Assembly (NCBI RefSeq): GCF_001699815.1
Contig: NZ_MCGB01000069.1
Coordinates: 1-64,000 of the forward strand
DNA from: Ralstonia pickettii
Lineage (GTDB): Bacteria; Pseudomonadota; Gammaproteobacteria; Burkholderiales; Burkholderiaceae
Direction of reading: 5' to 3'
DNA length: 64,000 nt
The first letter of the stretch is position 1; each line of letters starts with the position of its first letter. Made by a program: the position numbers and the translations under genes. This document shows positions 50,668-63,300 of this stretch, piece after piece. The notes under the pieces are model-generated. The model was not told where the DNA came from and ran no database searches. It saw only the letters and a list, made by a program, of their open reading frames with translations.

Positions 50668-51063
50668 TTAGGCGACGTAGCAAATGACTTCGCCACCGAC
50701 ACCGGTTGCGCGGGCGCGGCGGTCCGTCATCAGACCCTGAGGGGTCGAGATGATGGCGACACCCAAGCCGTTCATCACTTGCGGGATTTCATTACGGCCC
50801 TTGTACACACGCAGGCCAGGCTTCGAGACGCGCTCCAGGCGTTCGATGACCGGGCGGCCAGCGTAGTACTTCAGACCAATCGTCAGGGTGGACTTGCCAC
50901 CCTGCTCGGTCACGGCGAATTCGTCGATGTAGCCTTCGTCCTTCAGGACTTTGGCGATTGCCACCTTCAGCTTCGACGACGGCATGACCACCGACGCTTT
51001 TTCCACCGCTTGCGCGTTGCGGATACGCGTCAGCATATCGGCGATCGGATCGCTCATGCTCAT
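50668..51063 (-). CDS. rpsH: 30S ribosomal protein S8
   Basis: The 131-residue protein matches S8: [20 protein letters not shown] and the C-terminal [20 protein letters not shown]. In E. coli S8 represses the spc operon by binding near rplE. The start gives the family's usual MSMxDPI beginning. Confidence 0.98.
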   Translation of the reverse strand: MSMSDPIADMLTRIRNAQAVEKASVVMPSSKLKVAIAKVLKDEGYIDEFAVTEQGGKSTLTIGLKYYAGRPVIERLERVSKPGLRVYKGRNEIPQVMNGLGVAIISTPQGLMTDRRARATGVGGEVICYVA

Positions 51064-51090
51064 ACTGTTTCTCCTGTAGCCTGTGCGTGA

Positions 51091-51396
51091 TTACCAGCTG
51101 GCTTTCGTCAGACCCGGGATCTCGCCCTTGAAGGCGATCTCGCGGAGCTTGTTACGCGCCAGGCCGAACTTACGGAACGTACCGCGGGGACGACCGGTGA
51201 TCGAGCAGCGGTTGCGCTGACGAGTCGGATTTGCATTGCGCGGCAGCGCTTGCAGCTTCAGACGCGCTTCGTAGCGCTCTTCTTCCGACTTGCTTTGGTC
51301 GGCCACGATGGCTTCGAGAGCGGCGCGCTTCTCAGCGTACTTGGCCACGAGCTTGGCACGCTTCTTCTCGCGTTCGATCAGAGACAATTTAGCCAC
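51091..51396 (-). CDS. rpsN: 30S ribosomal protein S14
   Basis: The 101-residue protein is the long, zinc-free form of S14: [20 protein letters not shown] at the start and [20 protein letters not shown] near the end, with only one of the zinc Cys retained. It lies ten bases after rplE. Confidence 0.98.
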   Translation of the reverse strand: MAKLSLIEREKKRAKLVAKYAEKRAALEAIVADQSKSEEERYEARLKLQALPRNANPTRQRNRCSITGRPRGTFRKFGLARNKLREIAFKGEIPGLTKASW

Positions 51397-51405
51397 GGTA
51401 ACCCC

Positions 51406-51948
51406 TTAATTACGGAACGGGAACTTGAACGCGTTGAGGAGCGCCTTCGCTTCCTCGTCGTTCTTCGCAGTCGTCGTGATGCTGATATTCAGACCACGGA
51501 GTGCGTCGATCTTGTCGTATTCGATTTCGGGGAAAATGATCTGCTCTTTCACACCGATGTTGTAGTTGCCACGACCGTCGAACGCCTTACCAGACACACC
51601 ACGGAAGTCGCGCACGCGGGGCAGCGACACGGTGATGAAGCGGTCCAGGAATTCGTACATGCGTTGGCCACGCAGCGTGACCATCGTGCCGATCGGGTAA
51701 CCCTGGCGGATCTTGAAGCCGGCGATAGCCTTACGGGCCTTCGTGACGATGGGCTTCTGGCCAGCGATTTTGATCAGGTCGCCCGTGGCGTGCTCAATGA
51801 CTTTCTTGTCATTGATGGCTTCGCCAAGACCCATGTTCAGGGTGATCTTGGTGATGCGCGGCACTTCCATCACAGACTTGTAGCCGAACTGCTTGATCAG
51901 CTCGGGCACAACCTTCTCTTTATAAAACTCTTGCAGACGTGCAGTCAT
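51406..51948 (-). CDS. rplE: 50S ribosomal protein L5
   Basis: The 180-residue protein matches L5, which binds 5S rRNA and the P-site t[43 protein letters not shown] and the C-terminal [21 protein letters not shown] chose the ATG at 51948, where the family begins; ten extra codons upstream are spurious. Confidence 0.98.
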   Translation of the reverse strand: MTARLQEFYKEKVVPELIKQFGYKSVMEVPRITKITLNMGLGEAINDKKVIEHATGDLIKIAGQKPIVTKARKAIAGFKIRQGYPIGTMVTLRGQRMYEFLDRFITVSLPRVRDFRGVSGKAFDGRGNYNIGVKEQIIFPEIEYDKIDALRGLNISITTTAKNDEEAKALLNAFKFPFRN

Positions 51949-51974
51949 GCTCAACTCCTCTCTATTGCCCAGAA

Positions 51975-52283
51975 TCAAGCGCCGACGGCAGCACCGGTGG
52001 TCTTCAGTACGCGCGTCTTCACGCCGCCTTCAACCTTGATGCCGACGCGCGACGGCTTGCCATTGGCATCCACGAGCGCAACGTTCGAAATATGGATGGG
52101 CATGATCTTGTCGACCACACCACCCGTGGTACCCAGCATCGGGTTCGGGCGCACGTGCTTTTTGGCAACGTTCACGCCTTCAACCGTCACATGCTCGGCG
52201 AGCACGGCCAGCACGGTACCTTGCTTGCCCTTGTCTTTACCGGTACGGACGATGACGCGATCGCCCTTGCGAATCTTGTTCAT
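51975..52283 (-). CDS. rplX: 50S ribosomal protein L24
   Basis: The 102-residue protein matches L24, an assembly initiator: [20 protein letters not shown] (KOW motif), then [20 protein letters not shown]. It follows rplN by 11 bases. Confidence 0.97.
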   Translation of the reverse strand: MNKIRKGDRVIVRTGKDKGKQGTVLAVLAEHVTVEGVNVAKKHVRPNPMLGTTGGVVDKIMPIHISNVALVDANGKPSRVGIKVEGGVKTRVLKTTGAAVGA

Positions 52284-52294
52284 GCGGCCTCCGA

Positions 52295-52663
52295 TTACAG
52301 CACTTCCGGCGCGAGCGACACGATCTTCATGAAGCGCTCGGTACGGAGTTCGCGAGTGACCGGCCCGAAGATACGGGTGCCGATCGGCTCAAGCTTGGTG
52401 TTCAGCAGCACGGCGGCATTGCCGTCGAACTTGATGAGCGAGCCGTCGGGACGGCGCACGCCCTTGGCGGTGCGCACCACCACGGCGTTATAGATATCGC
52501 CCTTCTTCACGCGACCACGCGGGGCAGCATCCTTGACGCTGACCTTGATGATGTCGCCGACGCTGGCGTAGCGGCGCTTCGAACCGCCCAGCACCTTGAT
52601 GCACATGACTTCACGCGCACCCGTGTTATCGGCCACTTCGAGCCGGCTTTCTGTCTGAATCAT
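52295..52663 (-). CDS. rplN: 50S ribosomal protein L14
   Basis: The 122-residue protein matches L14: [20 protein letters not shown], then [21 protein letters not shown] chose the ATG of MIQTESRL at 52663. It is the first gene of the spc block, 268 bases after rpsQ. Confidence 0.98.
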   Translation of the reverse strand: MIQTESRLEVADNTGAREVMCIKVLGGSKRRYASVGDIIKVSVKDAAPRGRVKKGDIYNAVVVRTAKGVRRPDGSLIKFDGNAAVLLNTKLEPIGTRIFGPVTRELRTERFMKIVSLAPEVL

Positions 52664-52931
52664 GGTGTTCTCGTCCCAACTTAATTCGCCAAACGCACAA
52701 TGCGCAGAGGCGATCAGTCTTGGTCCCGCCGGCTGCTGGCATTGCGCCAACTGCGATTGGGTTGATCAACTTGAAGTCGGTAGCTGCCCGACGGCGATTG
52801 CCGCCTGGCCCATTCGCTTTTCCCCCTTACCCGAGCCGCCAGCATATTTGCCAGCCACCCTCACAAAGGGAAAGACCGAGACTATATCACATAATCTCGG
52901 CCGTGCAACAGCAAACTGCTCCGCTGTTGTT
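52664..52931 (-). promoter_or_regulatory. S10-spc junction: hairpins and a candidate promoter
   Basis: This 268-base gap starts with a CAACAGC/GCTGTTG hairpin straight after the rpsQ stop. A CCGAGA/TCTCGG hairpin follows with TCTTT beyond it. Overlapping these is TTGCAC, 16 bases, then TATAGT, a possible promoter for the spc genes (only three of six bases match at -35). No gene is visible. Confidence 0.45.
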
Positions 52932-53201
52932 TTAGATCACGCGTGCAGCTTCAAGCAGACGCGACACCACCCACGACTTGGTGCGGGAGAGCGGACGCGA
53001 TTCCGTGATCTCGACCTTGTCGCCTTCGTTGTACTGGTTGGCTTCGTCGTGCGCATGGTACTTCTTCGAGCGCACCACGTACTTGCCATACAGCGGATGC
53101 TTGACGCGGTTTTCGATCAGGACCGTGACGGTCTTGTCCATCTTGTTGCTGACAACGCGACCGACGAGCGTGCGCTTCAGGGACGTTGCGGCTTCAGTCA
53201 T
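52932..53201 (-). CDS. rpsQ: 30S ribosomal protein S17
   Basis: The 89-residue protein matches S17: [20 protein letters not shown], then [20 protein letters not shown]. It overlaps rpmC by four bases and ends the S10 block. Confidence 0.98.
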   Translation of the reverse strand: MTEAATSLKRTLVGRVVSNKMDKTVTVLIENRVKHPLYGKYVVRSKKYHAHDEANQYNEGDKVEITESRPLSRTKSWVVSRLLEAARVI

Positions 53202-53392
53202 TTCTGGTTCCCCTTCTGGCCCAGCACGGTGCGGACACGCGCGATGTCACGACGCACCTTCTTCAGCTGGCTGGTGTTCTGCAGCTGTTGCGTCGCTTTT
53301 TGCATGCGCAGGCCAAATTGGGCCTTCAGCAGCTCGGAGAGCTCCTGGTTCAGCCCAGCGACATCTTTGTCGCGCAGTTCGGATGCTTTCAT
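53198..53392 (-). CDS. rpmC: 50S ribosomal protein L29
   Basis: The 64-residue protein matches L29: [20 protein letters not shown], then [20 protein letters not shown]. It lies at the exit of the peptide tunnel and docks trigger factor and SRP with L23. Confidence 0.97.
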   Translation of the reverse strand: MKASELRDKDVAGLNQELSELLKAQFGLRMQKATQQLQNTSQLKKVRRDIARVRTVLGQKGNQK

Positions 53393-53404
53393 GGTGTGTA
53401 CTCC

Positions 53405-53821
53405 TTACGTTCCGACCTGACGCACCACGAAGCTGGTCGCGATCGGCAGCTTGGCAGCGGCCAGGCGGAATGCCTCGCGTGCCAGTTCTTCGCCAACGCC
53501 GTCCATTTCGTACAGCATCTTGCCCGGCTGAATTTCAGCCACGTAGTATTCCGGGTTGCCCTTACCGTTACCCATACGGACTTCGGCAGGCTTCTTCGAG
53601 ATCGGCTTGTCCGGGAAAATCCGGATCCAAATGCGGCCGCCACGCTTGATGTGACGGGTCATCGCACGACGCGCCGACTCAATCTGACGTGCGGTCAGAC
53701 GGCCACGGCCCATCGCCTTCAGACCGAATTCGCCGAACGAGACCGCGTTGCCGCGCGTCGCGATACCGGTGTTACGGCCCTTCTGCTCCTTGCGGTACTT
53801 CCTGCGCTTAGGTTGCAGCAT
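53405..53821 (-). CDS. rplP: 50S ribosomal protein L16
   Basis: The 138-residue protein matches L16: [20 protein letters not shown], the [20 protein letters not shown] core and [20 protein letters not shown]. It helps place tRNA in the A site. It lies two bases before rpsC's stop side, tightly packed. Confidence 0.98.
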   Translation of the reverse strand: MLQPKRRKYRKEQKGRNTGIATRGNAVSFGEFGLKAMGRGRLTARQIESARRAMTRHIKRGGRIWIRIFPDKPISKKPAEVRMGNGKGNPEYYVAEIQPGKMLYEMDGVGEELAREAFRLAAAKLPIATSFVVRQVGT

Positions 53822-53823
53822 GT

Positions 53824-54612
53824 TTATTCTCCAGTCTTCGCGTCGGTGCCACGACGGGCACCCGCACCAGCACCGCGGCGCTGACCGGCCGGGCGACCTT
53901 CGCCCTCACGGCGACGACCTTCCGGGCGACCCGGACGCTTGCGACGCTCTTCTTGCGGCTCTTCCACGACGGGTGCGTCGTTGCGACCGAGATGGTCACC
54001 CTTGTACACCCACACCTTGACACCGATGATGCCGTAGGTGGTTTCCGCTTCGGAGAAGCCGTAGTCGATATCGGCGCGCAGCGTGTGCAGGGGCACACGG
54101 CCTTCGCGGTACCACTCGGTACGAGCGATTTCGATGCCGTTCAGACGGCCCGAGCTCATGATCTTGATGCCTTGGGCACCCAGACGCATCGCGTTCTGCA
54201 TCGCGCGCTTCATAGCGCGACGGAACATGATGCGGCGCTCAAGCTGCTGCGTGATCGAATCTGCGATCAGCTGCGCATCGACTTCCGGCTTGCGGATTTC
54301 TTCGATGTTCACGTGCACGGGCACGCCCATGCGACGCTGCAGTTCAGCCTTCAGCAGTTCGATGTCCTCGCCCTTCTTGCCGATCACCACGCCCGGACGC
54401 GAGCTGTAAATGGTGATACGGGCATTCTTGGCCGGACGCTCGATGACCACGCGGCCCACCGACGCGTTCTTCAGCTTCTTCTTCAGAAACTCGCGAACCT
54501 CGATGTCTTCCTTGAGCATGCCGGCAAACTGGGTGTTGCTCGCGTACCAACGCGATGCCCAGTTACGGCTGACAGCCAGACGGAAGCCAGTCGGATGAAT
54601 CTTCTGTCCCAT
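53824..54612 (-). CDS. rpsC: 30S ribosomal protein S3
   Basis: The 262-residue protein matches S3: [20 protein letters not shown], the KH domain with [20 protein letters not shown], and [17 protein letters not shown]-like [19 protein letters not shown]. The tail after residue 215 is a long Arg/Gly/Glu-rich extension absent from E. coli S3 (233 residues). Such tails are usual in betaproteobacteria. Confidence 0.98.
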   Translation of the reverse strand: MGQKIHPTGFRLAVSRNWASRWYASNTQFAGMLKEDIEVREFLKKKLKNASVGRVVIERPAKNARITIYSSRPGVVIGKKGEDIELLKAELQRRMGVPVHVNIEEIRKPEVDAQLIADSITQQLERRIMFRRAMKRAMQNAMRLGAQGIKIMSSGRLNGIEIARTEWYREGRVPLHTLRADIDYGFSEAETTYGIIGVKVWVYKGDHLGRNDAPVVEEPQEERRKRPGRPEGRRREGEGRPAGQRRGAGAGARRGTDAKTGE

Positions 54613-54621
54613 CGTGACCCC

Positions 54622-54951
54622 TTAGTTGCCCAGCGTCACAGTGATGTGACAGGTTTGTTTCTCGATGCGGTTGCCACGGCCCTTCGCACGCGCCGTGAAG
54701 CGCTTGAGCGACGTGGCCTTGTCGATGTAGATCGACTTGACCTTCAGCTCGTCGATGTCGGCGCCTTCATTGTGCTCGGCGTTCGCGATGGCGGACTCAA
54801 CCACCTTCTTCACGATGCCAGCCGCCTTCTTCGGGCTGAACGTCAGCACGTTGAGCGCGCGCTCGATCGACAGGCCGCGAATCTGGTCAGCGACCAGGCG
54901 CGTCTTCTGTGCGGAGATACGGGCGCCGCGATGAATCGCTTTAACTTCCAT
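54622..54951 (-). CDS. rplV: 50S ribosomal protein L22
   Basis: The 109-residue protein matches L22: [20 protein letters not shown], then [20 protein letters not shown] and the loop region near [20 protein letters not shown] that lines the exit tunnel. The loop looks intact, with no macrolide-type deletion. Confidence 0.98.
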   Translation of the reverse strand: MEVKAIHRGARISAQKTRLVADQIRGLSIERALNVLTFSPKKAAGIVKKVVESAIANAEHNEGADIDELKVKSIYIDKATSLKRFTARAKGRGNRIEKQTCHITVTLGN

Positions 54952-54960
54952 GATTGCCCC

Positions 54961-55236
54961 TTATCGCTTCGCTTTCTTGTCGGCAGCGTGGCCCTTGAAC
55001 GTACGCGTGAGCGCAAATTCGCCGAGCTTGTGGCCAACCATGTTTTCCGTGACATACACGGGCACGTGCTGACGGCCGTTGTGAACGGCGATCGTCAGGC
55101 CGATGAAGTCCGGCAGAATGGTCGAACGACGCGACCACGTCTTGATGGGCTTCTTGTCCTTCGTCTGCACTGCCGCCTCAACCTTCTTCAGCAGGTGGGC
55201 GTCAATGAAAGGACCCTTTTTTACGGAACGAGTCAT
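54961..55236 (-). CDS. rpsS: 30S ribosomal protein S19
   Basis: The 91-residue protein matches S19: [20 protein letters not shown], then [20 protein letters not shown] and [20 protein letters not shown]. It contacts S13 in the head of the small subunit. Confidence 0.98.
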   Translation of the reverse strand: MTRSVKKGPFIDAHLLKKVEAAVQTKDKKPIKTWSRRSTILPDFIGLTIAVHNGRQHVPVYVTENMVGHKLGEFALTRTFKGHAADKKAKR

Positions 55237-55257
55237 ATCTAAGCTCCTACCTACCGA

Positions 55258-56088
55258 TTAACGCTTGTGACGGCGCTGAACGATCATGCTGTCAGTGCGC
55301 TTGTTACGACGGGTGCGGTAGCCCTTGGTCGGCGTGCCCCACGGGGACACCGGATCACGGCCTGCTGCAGTCTTGCCTTCACCACCACCATGCGGGTGGT
55401 CGACCGGGTTCATCACCACACCGCGAACGGTCGGGCGAATACCGCGCCAACGGGTTGCACCGGCCTTGCCGATCTGGCGCAGGCTGTGCTCTTCGTTGCC
55501 GACTTCACCAATGGTCGCGCGGCACTCGATGTGCACGCGGCGCACCTCACCCGAGCGCAGACGCACTTGAGCGTAGATGCCTTCGCGAGCCAGCAGCACG
55601 GCGGACGTACCGGCCGAACGGGCAACTTGAGCGCCCTTGCCCGGCAGGATTTCCACGCAGTGGATCGTCGTACCGACCGGGATGTTGCGGATCGGCAGGT
55701 TGTTACCGGCCTTGATCGGCGCTTCCGAGCCGTTAGCGATGGCTTGGCCAACCACAGCGCCCTTCGGGGCGATGATGTAGCGGCGCTCGCCGTCAGCGAA
55801 CAGCACGAGCGCGATGTTGGCGCTACGGTTCGGATCGTATTCCAGACGTTCGATCTTGGCCGGAATACCGTCCTTATCGTTACGCTTGAAGTCGACGACG
55901 CGATAGTGATGCTTGTGACCACCACCCTTATGACGGGTGGTAATGTGGCCGTTGTTGTTACGACCCGACTTCTGGATTTGCTTTTCCAGCAGCGGAGCGT
56001 GCGGCGCGCCCTTGTGAAGGTCGGGGTTAACGACCTTCACCATCGAGCGGCGGCCCGGCGATGTCGGCTTGGTTTTGACGAGTGCCAT
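55258..56088 (-). CDS. rplB: 50S ribosomal protein L2
   Basis: The 276-residue protein matches L2: [20 protein letters not shown] at the start and [20 protein letters not shown] near the end, which carries the conserved His next to the peptidyl transferase centre. It lies two bases after rplW. Confidence 0.98.
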   Translation of the reverse strand: MALVKTKPTSPGRRSMVKVVNPDLHKGAPHAPLLEKQIQKSGRNNNGHITTRHKGGGHKHHYRVVDFKRNDKDGIPAKIERLEYDPNRSANIALVLFADGERRYIIAPKGAVVGQAIANGSEAPIKAGNNLPIRNIPVGTTIHCVEILPGKGAQVARSAGTSAVLLAREGIYAQVRLRSGEVRRVHIECRATIGEVGNEEHSLRQIGKAGATRWRGIRPTVRGVVMNPVDHPHGGGEGKTAAGRDPVSPWGTPTKGYRTRRNKRTDSMIVQRRHKR

Positions 56089-56090
56089 GA

Positions 56091-56405
56091 TTACTTGGCC
56101 TCCGCTTCAAAATTGATTTCCTGGCCCGGCTTCAGCGAAACATAGGCCTTCTTCACGTGGTCACGACGACCCATGAAGCGACCGAAGCGCTTTTGCTTGC
56201 CCTTCTGATTCAGGATCTGGACGGACTCGACTTCGACCTTGAACAGCAGCTCGACAGCGGCCTTCACTTCGCCCTTGTTGGCGTCGCGAGCCACTTCGAA
56301 CACGACCTGCTCGTTCTTCTCGGCCACCAGGGTTGCCTTTTCAGACACCACAGGCGCCAGCAGCACCTGCATCAGGCGATGGTCGTTCTTGGCAACTTGC
56401 GTCAT
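56091..56405 (-). CDS. rplW: 50S ribosomal protein L23
   Basis: The 104-residue protein matches L23, the trigger-factor dock at the tunnel exit: [20 protein letters not shown] and [20 protein letters not shown]. It overlaps rplD by four bases. Confidence 0.97.
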   Translation of the reverse strand: MTQVAKNDHRLMQVLLAPVVSEKATLVAEKNEQVVFEVARDANKGEVKAAVELLFKVEVESVQILNQKGKQKRFGRFMGRRDHVKKAYVSLKPGQEINFEAEAK

Positions 56406-57022
56406 TTCAGCAACTCCTCGATCTGCGCGACGGCTGCCTTGGTTACGAGCACCTTCTTGTAGTGCACGAGCGACAGCGGGTCGGCGTGACGCGGCTCAAC
56501 CACGAGCACGTGCGCCAGGTTGCGCGATGCCAGGAAGAGGTTTTCGTCCAGGTTATCGGTAATCACGAGCACCGAATCCAGGCCCATGGCGCGGAACTTG
56601 TCGGCCAACAGCTTGGTTTTGGGCGCGTCGACGGACAGGCTGTCAACGACGTTGATGCGACCTTCACGGGCAAGCTGCGAATAAATCGAGCGCATGCCGG
56701 CGCGGTACATCTTCTTGTTGACCTTCTGCGAGAAGTTTTCTTCCGGGCTGTTCGGGAAGATACGACCACCCCCACGCCACAGCGGGGAGGAGCTCATACC
56801 TGCACGGGCGCGGCCCGTACCCTTTTGACGCCACGGCTTTTTGGTCGTGTGCTTGACCTCTTCACGGTCCTTTTGCTTACGGTTACCGCTGCGAGCGTTG
56901 GCCTGATAAGCGACGACGACTTGGTGAACGAGGGCTTCGTTGTAGTCACGGCCGAACACTTCCGGCGAGGCAGCAACGCCAGCGCCGAGTTGACCGTTGT
57001 CCTGGAGCAGCTTCAGTTCCAT
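56402..57022 (-). CDS. rplD: 50S ribosomal protein L4
   Basis: The 206-residue protein matches L4: [20 protein letters not shown], the tunnel loop [20 protein letters not shown] and the C-terminal [20 protein letters not shown]. In E. coli L4 also represses the S10 operon through the leader; a leader of about 130 nt precedes rplC here. Confidence 0.98.
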   Translation of the reverse strand: MELKLLQDNGQLGAGVAASPEVFGRDYNEALVHQVVVAYQANARSGNRKQKDREEVKHTTKKPWRQKGTGRARAGMSSSPLWRGGGRIFPNSPEENFSQKVNKKMYRAGMRSIYSQLAREGRINVVDSLSVDAPKTKLLADKFRAMGLDSVLVITDNLDENLFLASRNLAHVLVVEPRHADPLSLVHYKKVLVTKAAVAQIEELLK

Positions 57023-57033
57023 GCGTTTGCTCC

Positions 57034-57687
57034 TTATGCCTTCTTGGCGCGGGCCTTCACGGCCGGCGTGACGATGACTTGACCGCCCTTGGCGCCCGGA
57101 ATCGCACCCTTGACCAGCAGCAGCTTGCGCTCTGCGTCGATCTTGGCGATTTCCAGATTCTGAACGGTACGGGTGACATCACCCATGTGACCGGTCATGC
57201 GCTTACCCGGGAACACGCGCCCCGGATCCTGCGCCATACCGATCGAGCCCGGCACGTTGTGCGAGCGCGAGTTACCGTGCGAGGCGCGGCCCGACGAGAA
57301 GTTGTAACGCTTGATGGTACCGGCGTAGCCCTTACCAATCGTCACACCCTGGACGTCGATCTTCTGACCGACTTCGAACAGGTCGACGCTGATGTTCGCG
57401 CCCGGCTGGAATTCAGCGGCACGAGCGGCATCCACTCGGAATTCTTTGATGACTTCGCCCGCTTCCACGCCGGCTTTGGCGAGATGACCCGCCAGCGGCT
57501 TGGTGACGCGGCTGGCGCGTCGGGTGCCGAAGGTGACTTGAACCGCGGTATAACCGTCGGTCTCGTCCGTCTTGATTTGCGTCACGCGGTTGTCGCCGAC
57601 CTCGAGCACGGTGACGGGAATCGAATCGCCGTCGTCCGTGAAAATACGGGTCATGCCAACCTTGCGACCTACAAGGCCAAGGCTCAT
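57034..57687 (-). CDS. rplC: 50S ribosomal protein L3
   Basis: The 217-residue protein matches L3: [20 protein letters not shown], then [20 protein letters not shown] with the conserved loop near the peptidyl transferase centre and the Gln methylation region ([20 protein letters not shown]). I chose the ATG at 57687. It follows its own candidate promoter, so it appears to head the S10 block here. Confidence 0.97.
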   Translation of the reverse strand: MSLGLVGRKVGMTRIFTDDGDSIPVTVLEVGDNRVTQIKTDETDGYTAVQVTFGTRRASRVTKPLAGHLAKAGVEAGEVIKEFRVDAARAAEFQPGANISVDLFEVGQKIDVQGVTIGKGYAGTIKRYNFSSGRASHGNSRSHNVPGSIGMAQDPGRVFPGKRMTGHMGDVTRTVQNLEIAKIDAERKLLLVKGAIPGAKGGQVIVTPAVKARAKKA

Positions 57688-57818
57688 GGTTTGCTCCATT
57701 CCCAGCTGCGATTGGCCGGGGCTGATTGATACTACGAATCTTGAACTGGACTGCGCCTAAAGAGACAGCGCGAGGCCAAACGGCCAGCCCACTCCCCTGA
57801 CTAAAGGGGTAGCCCTAC

Positions 57819-57847
57819 AATATATCCGGGTTACGAACAATATGCAA
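57819..57847 (-). promoter_or_regulatory. Candidate sigma-70 promoter of rplC (S10 block)
   Basis: The minus strand has TTGCAT (57842-57847), a 17-base spacer and TATATT (57819-57824). It lies between a terminator after rpsJ and the rplC start, leaving a leader of about 130 bases with a CCCCT/AGGGG hairpin at 57794-57809. Confidence 0.7.
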
Positions 57848-57901
57848 GGGCGATTGCCGGATAGACGTCCGGACGTCGCGGACGATGCAACATTCAGCGC
57901 T

Positions 57902-57936
57902 CAAAAGCAAAACGGCGAGCACTTAGCTCGCCGTTT
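57902..57936 (-). terminator. Rho-independent terminator between rpsJ and rplC
   Basis: AAACGGCGAGC (57910-57920) and GCTCGCCGTTT (57926-57936) are a perfect 11-bp stem with a five-base loop, followed on the minus strand by TGCTTTTGA. A second hairpin, TACCGGA-AGGG-TCCGGTA (57943-57960), lies nearer rpsJ. Confidence 0.85.
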
Positions 57937-57972
57937 GCCCGTTACCGGAAGGGTCCGGTAGCGTTGTCTTGC

Positions 57973-58284
57973 TTATTGCAGCTTGATCTCGACGTCCACG
58001 CCAGCCGGCAGGTCCAGCTTCATCAGCGCGTCAACGGTCTTGTCCGTCGGGTCGACGATGTCCATCAGGCGCTGGTGCGTGCGAATTTCGAACTGATCGC
58101 GGCTGGTCTTGTTGACGTGCGGCGAACGCAGAACGTCGAAACGCTGGATGCGGGTCGGCAGGGGCACCGGGCCCTTGACGATCGCGCCAGTGCGCTTGGC
58201 GGTTTCAACGATTTCAGCGGCCGACTGGTCGATCAGGCGATAGTCGAAAGCCTTCAGGCGGATACGGATCTTCTGGTTCTGCAT
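57973..58284 (-). CDS. rpsJ: 30S ribosomal protein S10 (NusE)
   Basis: The 103-residue protein matches S10: [40 protein letters not shown] and the C-terminal [12 protein letters not shown]10 is also NusE in antitermination. It lies 107 bases after tuf and is followed by a strong terminator, so it reads as the last gene of the str operon. Confidence 0.98.
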   Translation of the reverse strand: MQNQKIRIRLKAFDYRLIDQSAAEIVETAKRTGAIVKGPVPLPTRIQRFDVLRSPHVNKTSRDQFEIRTHQRLMDIVDPTDKTVDALMKLDLPAGVDVEIKLQ

Positions 58285-58391
58285 GATGTTTCCTTAAAGA
58301 GCATGGCGGTCGGGCCGCCGGTAGATTGAAAGAGCGATGCAACAGGCGATGCGCCGCACCCCTTACGAGGAACAGCGCATCGATCCGCCTT

Positions 58392-59600
<1,209 letters not shown>

Positions 59601-59682
59601 GTCAGCTCCTCAATTCGGAATGGGCTAATTGCTAGATATTGATTGAGGGCGATCGCACACGCGATCACCCAAAACACATTGA

Positions 59683-61854
<2,172 letters not shown>

Positions 61855-61877
61855 GGTTAATCCTCAGATTCGTCAAC

Positions 61878-61905
61878 GGGGCGCTGGCCCACGGCCAAGC
61901 GCCCC
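61878..61905 (-). promoter_or_regulatory. Long hairpin between rpsG and fusA
   Basis: On the minus strand, GGGGCGCT-T-GGCC pairs with GGCC-AGCGCCCC over a three-base loop, giving 12 bp with one bulge. No T run follows, so it is more likely a processing or regulatory structure than a terminator. Confidence 0.5.
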
Positions 61906-61968
61906 TAATACAAATGGGCGAGATGTGCGCACACAGCCCGCCCAGCAACCAACAACGTCTCGCGTCGC

Positions 61969-62439
61969 TTAGAAGCGGAAGTGCGAGAACGCCTTGTTGG
62001 CTTCAGCCATGCGGTGCACTTCGTCGCGCTTCTTCATGGCGCCGCCGCGGCCTTCCGAGGCTTCGAGCAGCTCACCAGCCAGACGCAGGGCCATCGACTT
62101 CTCGCTGCGCTTCTTCGCAGCTTCCCGCAGCCAACGCATCGCCAATGCCAGACGACGCGACGGCCGGACTTCGACCGGCACCTGATAGTTGGCGCCACCA
62201 ACACGACGGCTCTTCACTTCGACCACCGGCTTGATGTTGCCGATAGCCAGCGTGAACACCTCGATCGGCGCCTTGCCTGCTTTCTTCTCGATCTGGTCGA
62301 ACGCACCGTAGACGATACGCTCAGCCACCGACTTCTTGCCGTCCAGCATGAGGACGTTCATGAACTTGGCGACTTCCACATTGCCGAACTTCGGGTCCGG
62401 CAGAATTTCCCGCTTGGGGACTTCACGACGACGTGGCAT
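61969..62439 (-). CDS. rpsG: 30S ribosomal protein S7
   Basis: The 156-residue protein matches S7: [20 protein letters not shown], then [20 protein letters not shown] and [20 protein letters not shown]. In E. coli S7 represses str-operon translation by binding just upstream of its own gene; a hairpin is present there (62463-62481). Confidence 0.98.
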   Translation of the reverse strand: MPRRREVPKREILPDPKFGNVEVAKFMNVLMLDGKKSVAERIVYGAFDQIEKKAGKAPIEVFTLAIGNIKPVVEVKSRRVGGANYQVPVEVRPSRRLALAMRWLREAAKKRSEKSMALRLAGELLEASEGRGGAMKKRDEVHRMAEANKAFSHFRF

Positions 62440-62462
62440 CTTCTTTCCTTCTCTGTTCAGTT

Positions 62463-62481
62463 GAGAACCGCTTCGGTTCTC
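62463..62481 (-). promoter_or_regulatory. Hairpin upstream of rpsG, possible S7-responsive site
   Basis: GAGAACCG and CGGTTCTC arms form a perfect 8-bp stem over a three-base loop, 23 bases before the rpsG start. Its position between rpsL and rpsG matches where E. coli S7 acts, but sequence similarity to that site was not tested. Confidence 0.4.
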
Positions 62482-62625
62482 CGGCCACCAACTAGCTTGT
62501 CTTCCAACAATCTGAGCCGGGTGACCACTTACTCGACGGTGCCAGTGCGGTCAAAAAACGCACCGTTGTACCGCCTGCTCATGACAAGACCGTGACCGCA
62601 AAAGCGGCGCGATCTCACTGACGAC

Positions 62626-63003
62626 TTAGGCCGCCTTCGGACGCTTCGCGCCGTACTTCGAACGCGCTTGCTTACGGTCCTTGACGCCTTGCAGGTCAAG
62701 GGAGCCGCGCACGATGTGGTAACGCACACCCGGCAAGTCCTTCACACGGCCGCCGCGGATCAGCACGACGCTGTGTTCTTGCAGGTTGTGGCCTTCACCG
62801 CCGATGTACGAAATGACTTCGAAACCGTTGGTCAGGCGCACCTTGGCGACCTTACGCAGTGCCGAGTTCGGCTTCTTCGGCGTCGTGGTGTACACGCGGG
62901 TGCACACGCCGCGACGCTGCGGGCAGTTCTCAAGTGCCGGGCTCTTGCTCTTCAGCTTTTCCGAGACGCGGGGCTTGCGAACCAGTTGATTGATGGTTGG
63001 CAT
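62626..63003 (-). CDS. rpsL: 30S ribosomal protein S12
   Basis: The 125-residue protein matches S12: [20 protein letters not shown] at the start and the decoding loops [17 protein letters not shown] and [18 protein letters not shown]. Both Lys residues where streptomycin-resistance changes occur (in PKKPNSA and RVKDLPG) are the wild-type Lys, so no rpsL resistance is predicted. It heads the str operon. Confidence 0.98.
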   Translation of the reverse strand: MPTINQLVRKPRVSEKLKSKSPALENCPQRRGVCTRVYTTTPKKPNSALRKVAKVRLTNGFEVISYIGGEGHNLQEHSVVLIRGGRVKDLPGVRYHIVRGSLDLQGVKDRKQARSKYGAKRPKAA

Positions 63004-63054
63004 TGTTCAATCCAGCTTGGTTTTTGAAAAATCGCCGGCTCACATAACGTGAAC

Positions 63055-63070
63055 GCCTCATTTGTGAGGC
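63055..63070 (-). promoter_or_regulatory. Hairpin in the rpsL leader
   Basis: GCCTCA and TGAGGC arms with a four-base loop lie about 50 bases upstream of rpsL in a leader of about 230 bases. Its role is unknown. Confidence 0.35.
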
Positions 63071-63239
63071 GGACGGCGCAATCGGGTTTTATGGAAGTGG
63101 CGAGCAGAACGCTCTGAAGGGAGGACCTGCGGGAACAGATCAAGACCAAAGAGCGCGAGCCCGTCTGATTTCAGATGCCTTGCACAGCATTTGCCGGGCA
63201 TGGACGCGCGAAACCAGAAGCCAAAAACTCGAATCTGGC

Positions 63240-63268
63240 ACTATAGCGGCCTGTCTTGCAAGCGTCAA
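63240..63268 (-). promoter_or_regulatory. Strong candidate promoter of the str operon
   Basis: The minus strand has TTGACG (63263-63268), a 17-base spacer and TATAGT (63240-63245), five of six matches at each box. It is the best promoter-like sequence in the window and lies about 235 bases upstream of rpsL, just past the MFS gene's stop. Confidence 0.8.
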
Positions 63269-63300
63269 GCGCGCCGCCAGTCTGGCGATGAGCCAGTTGG

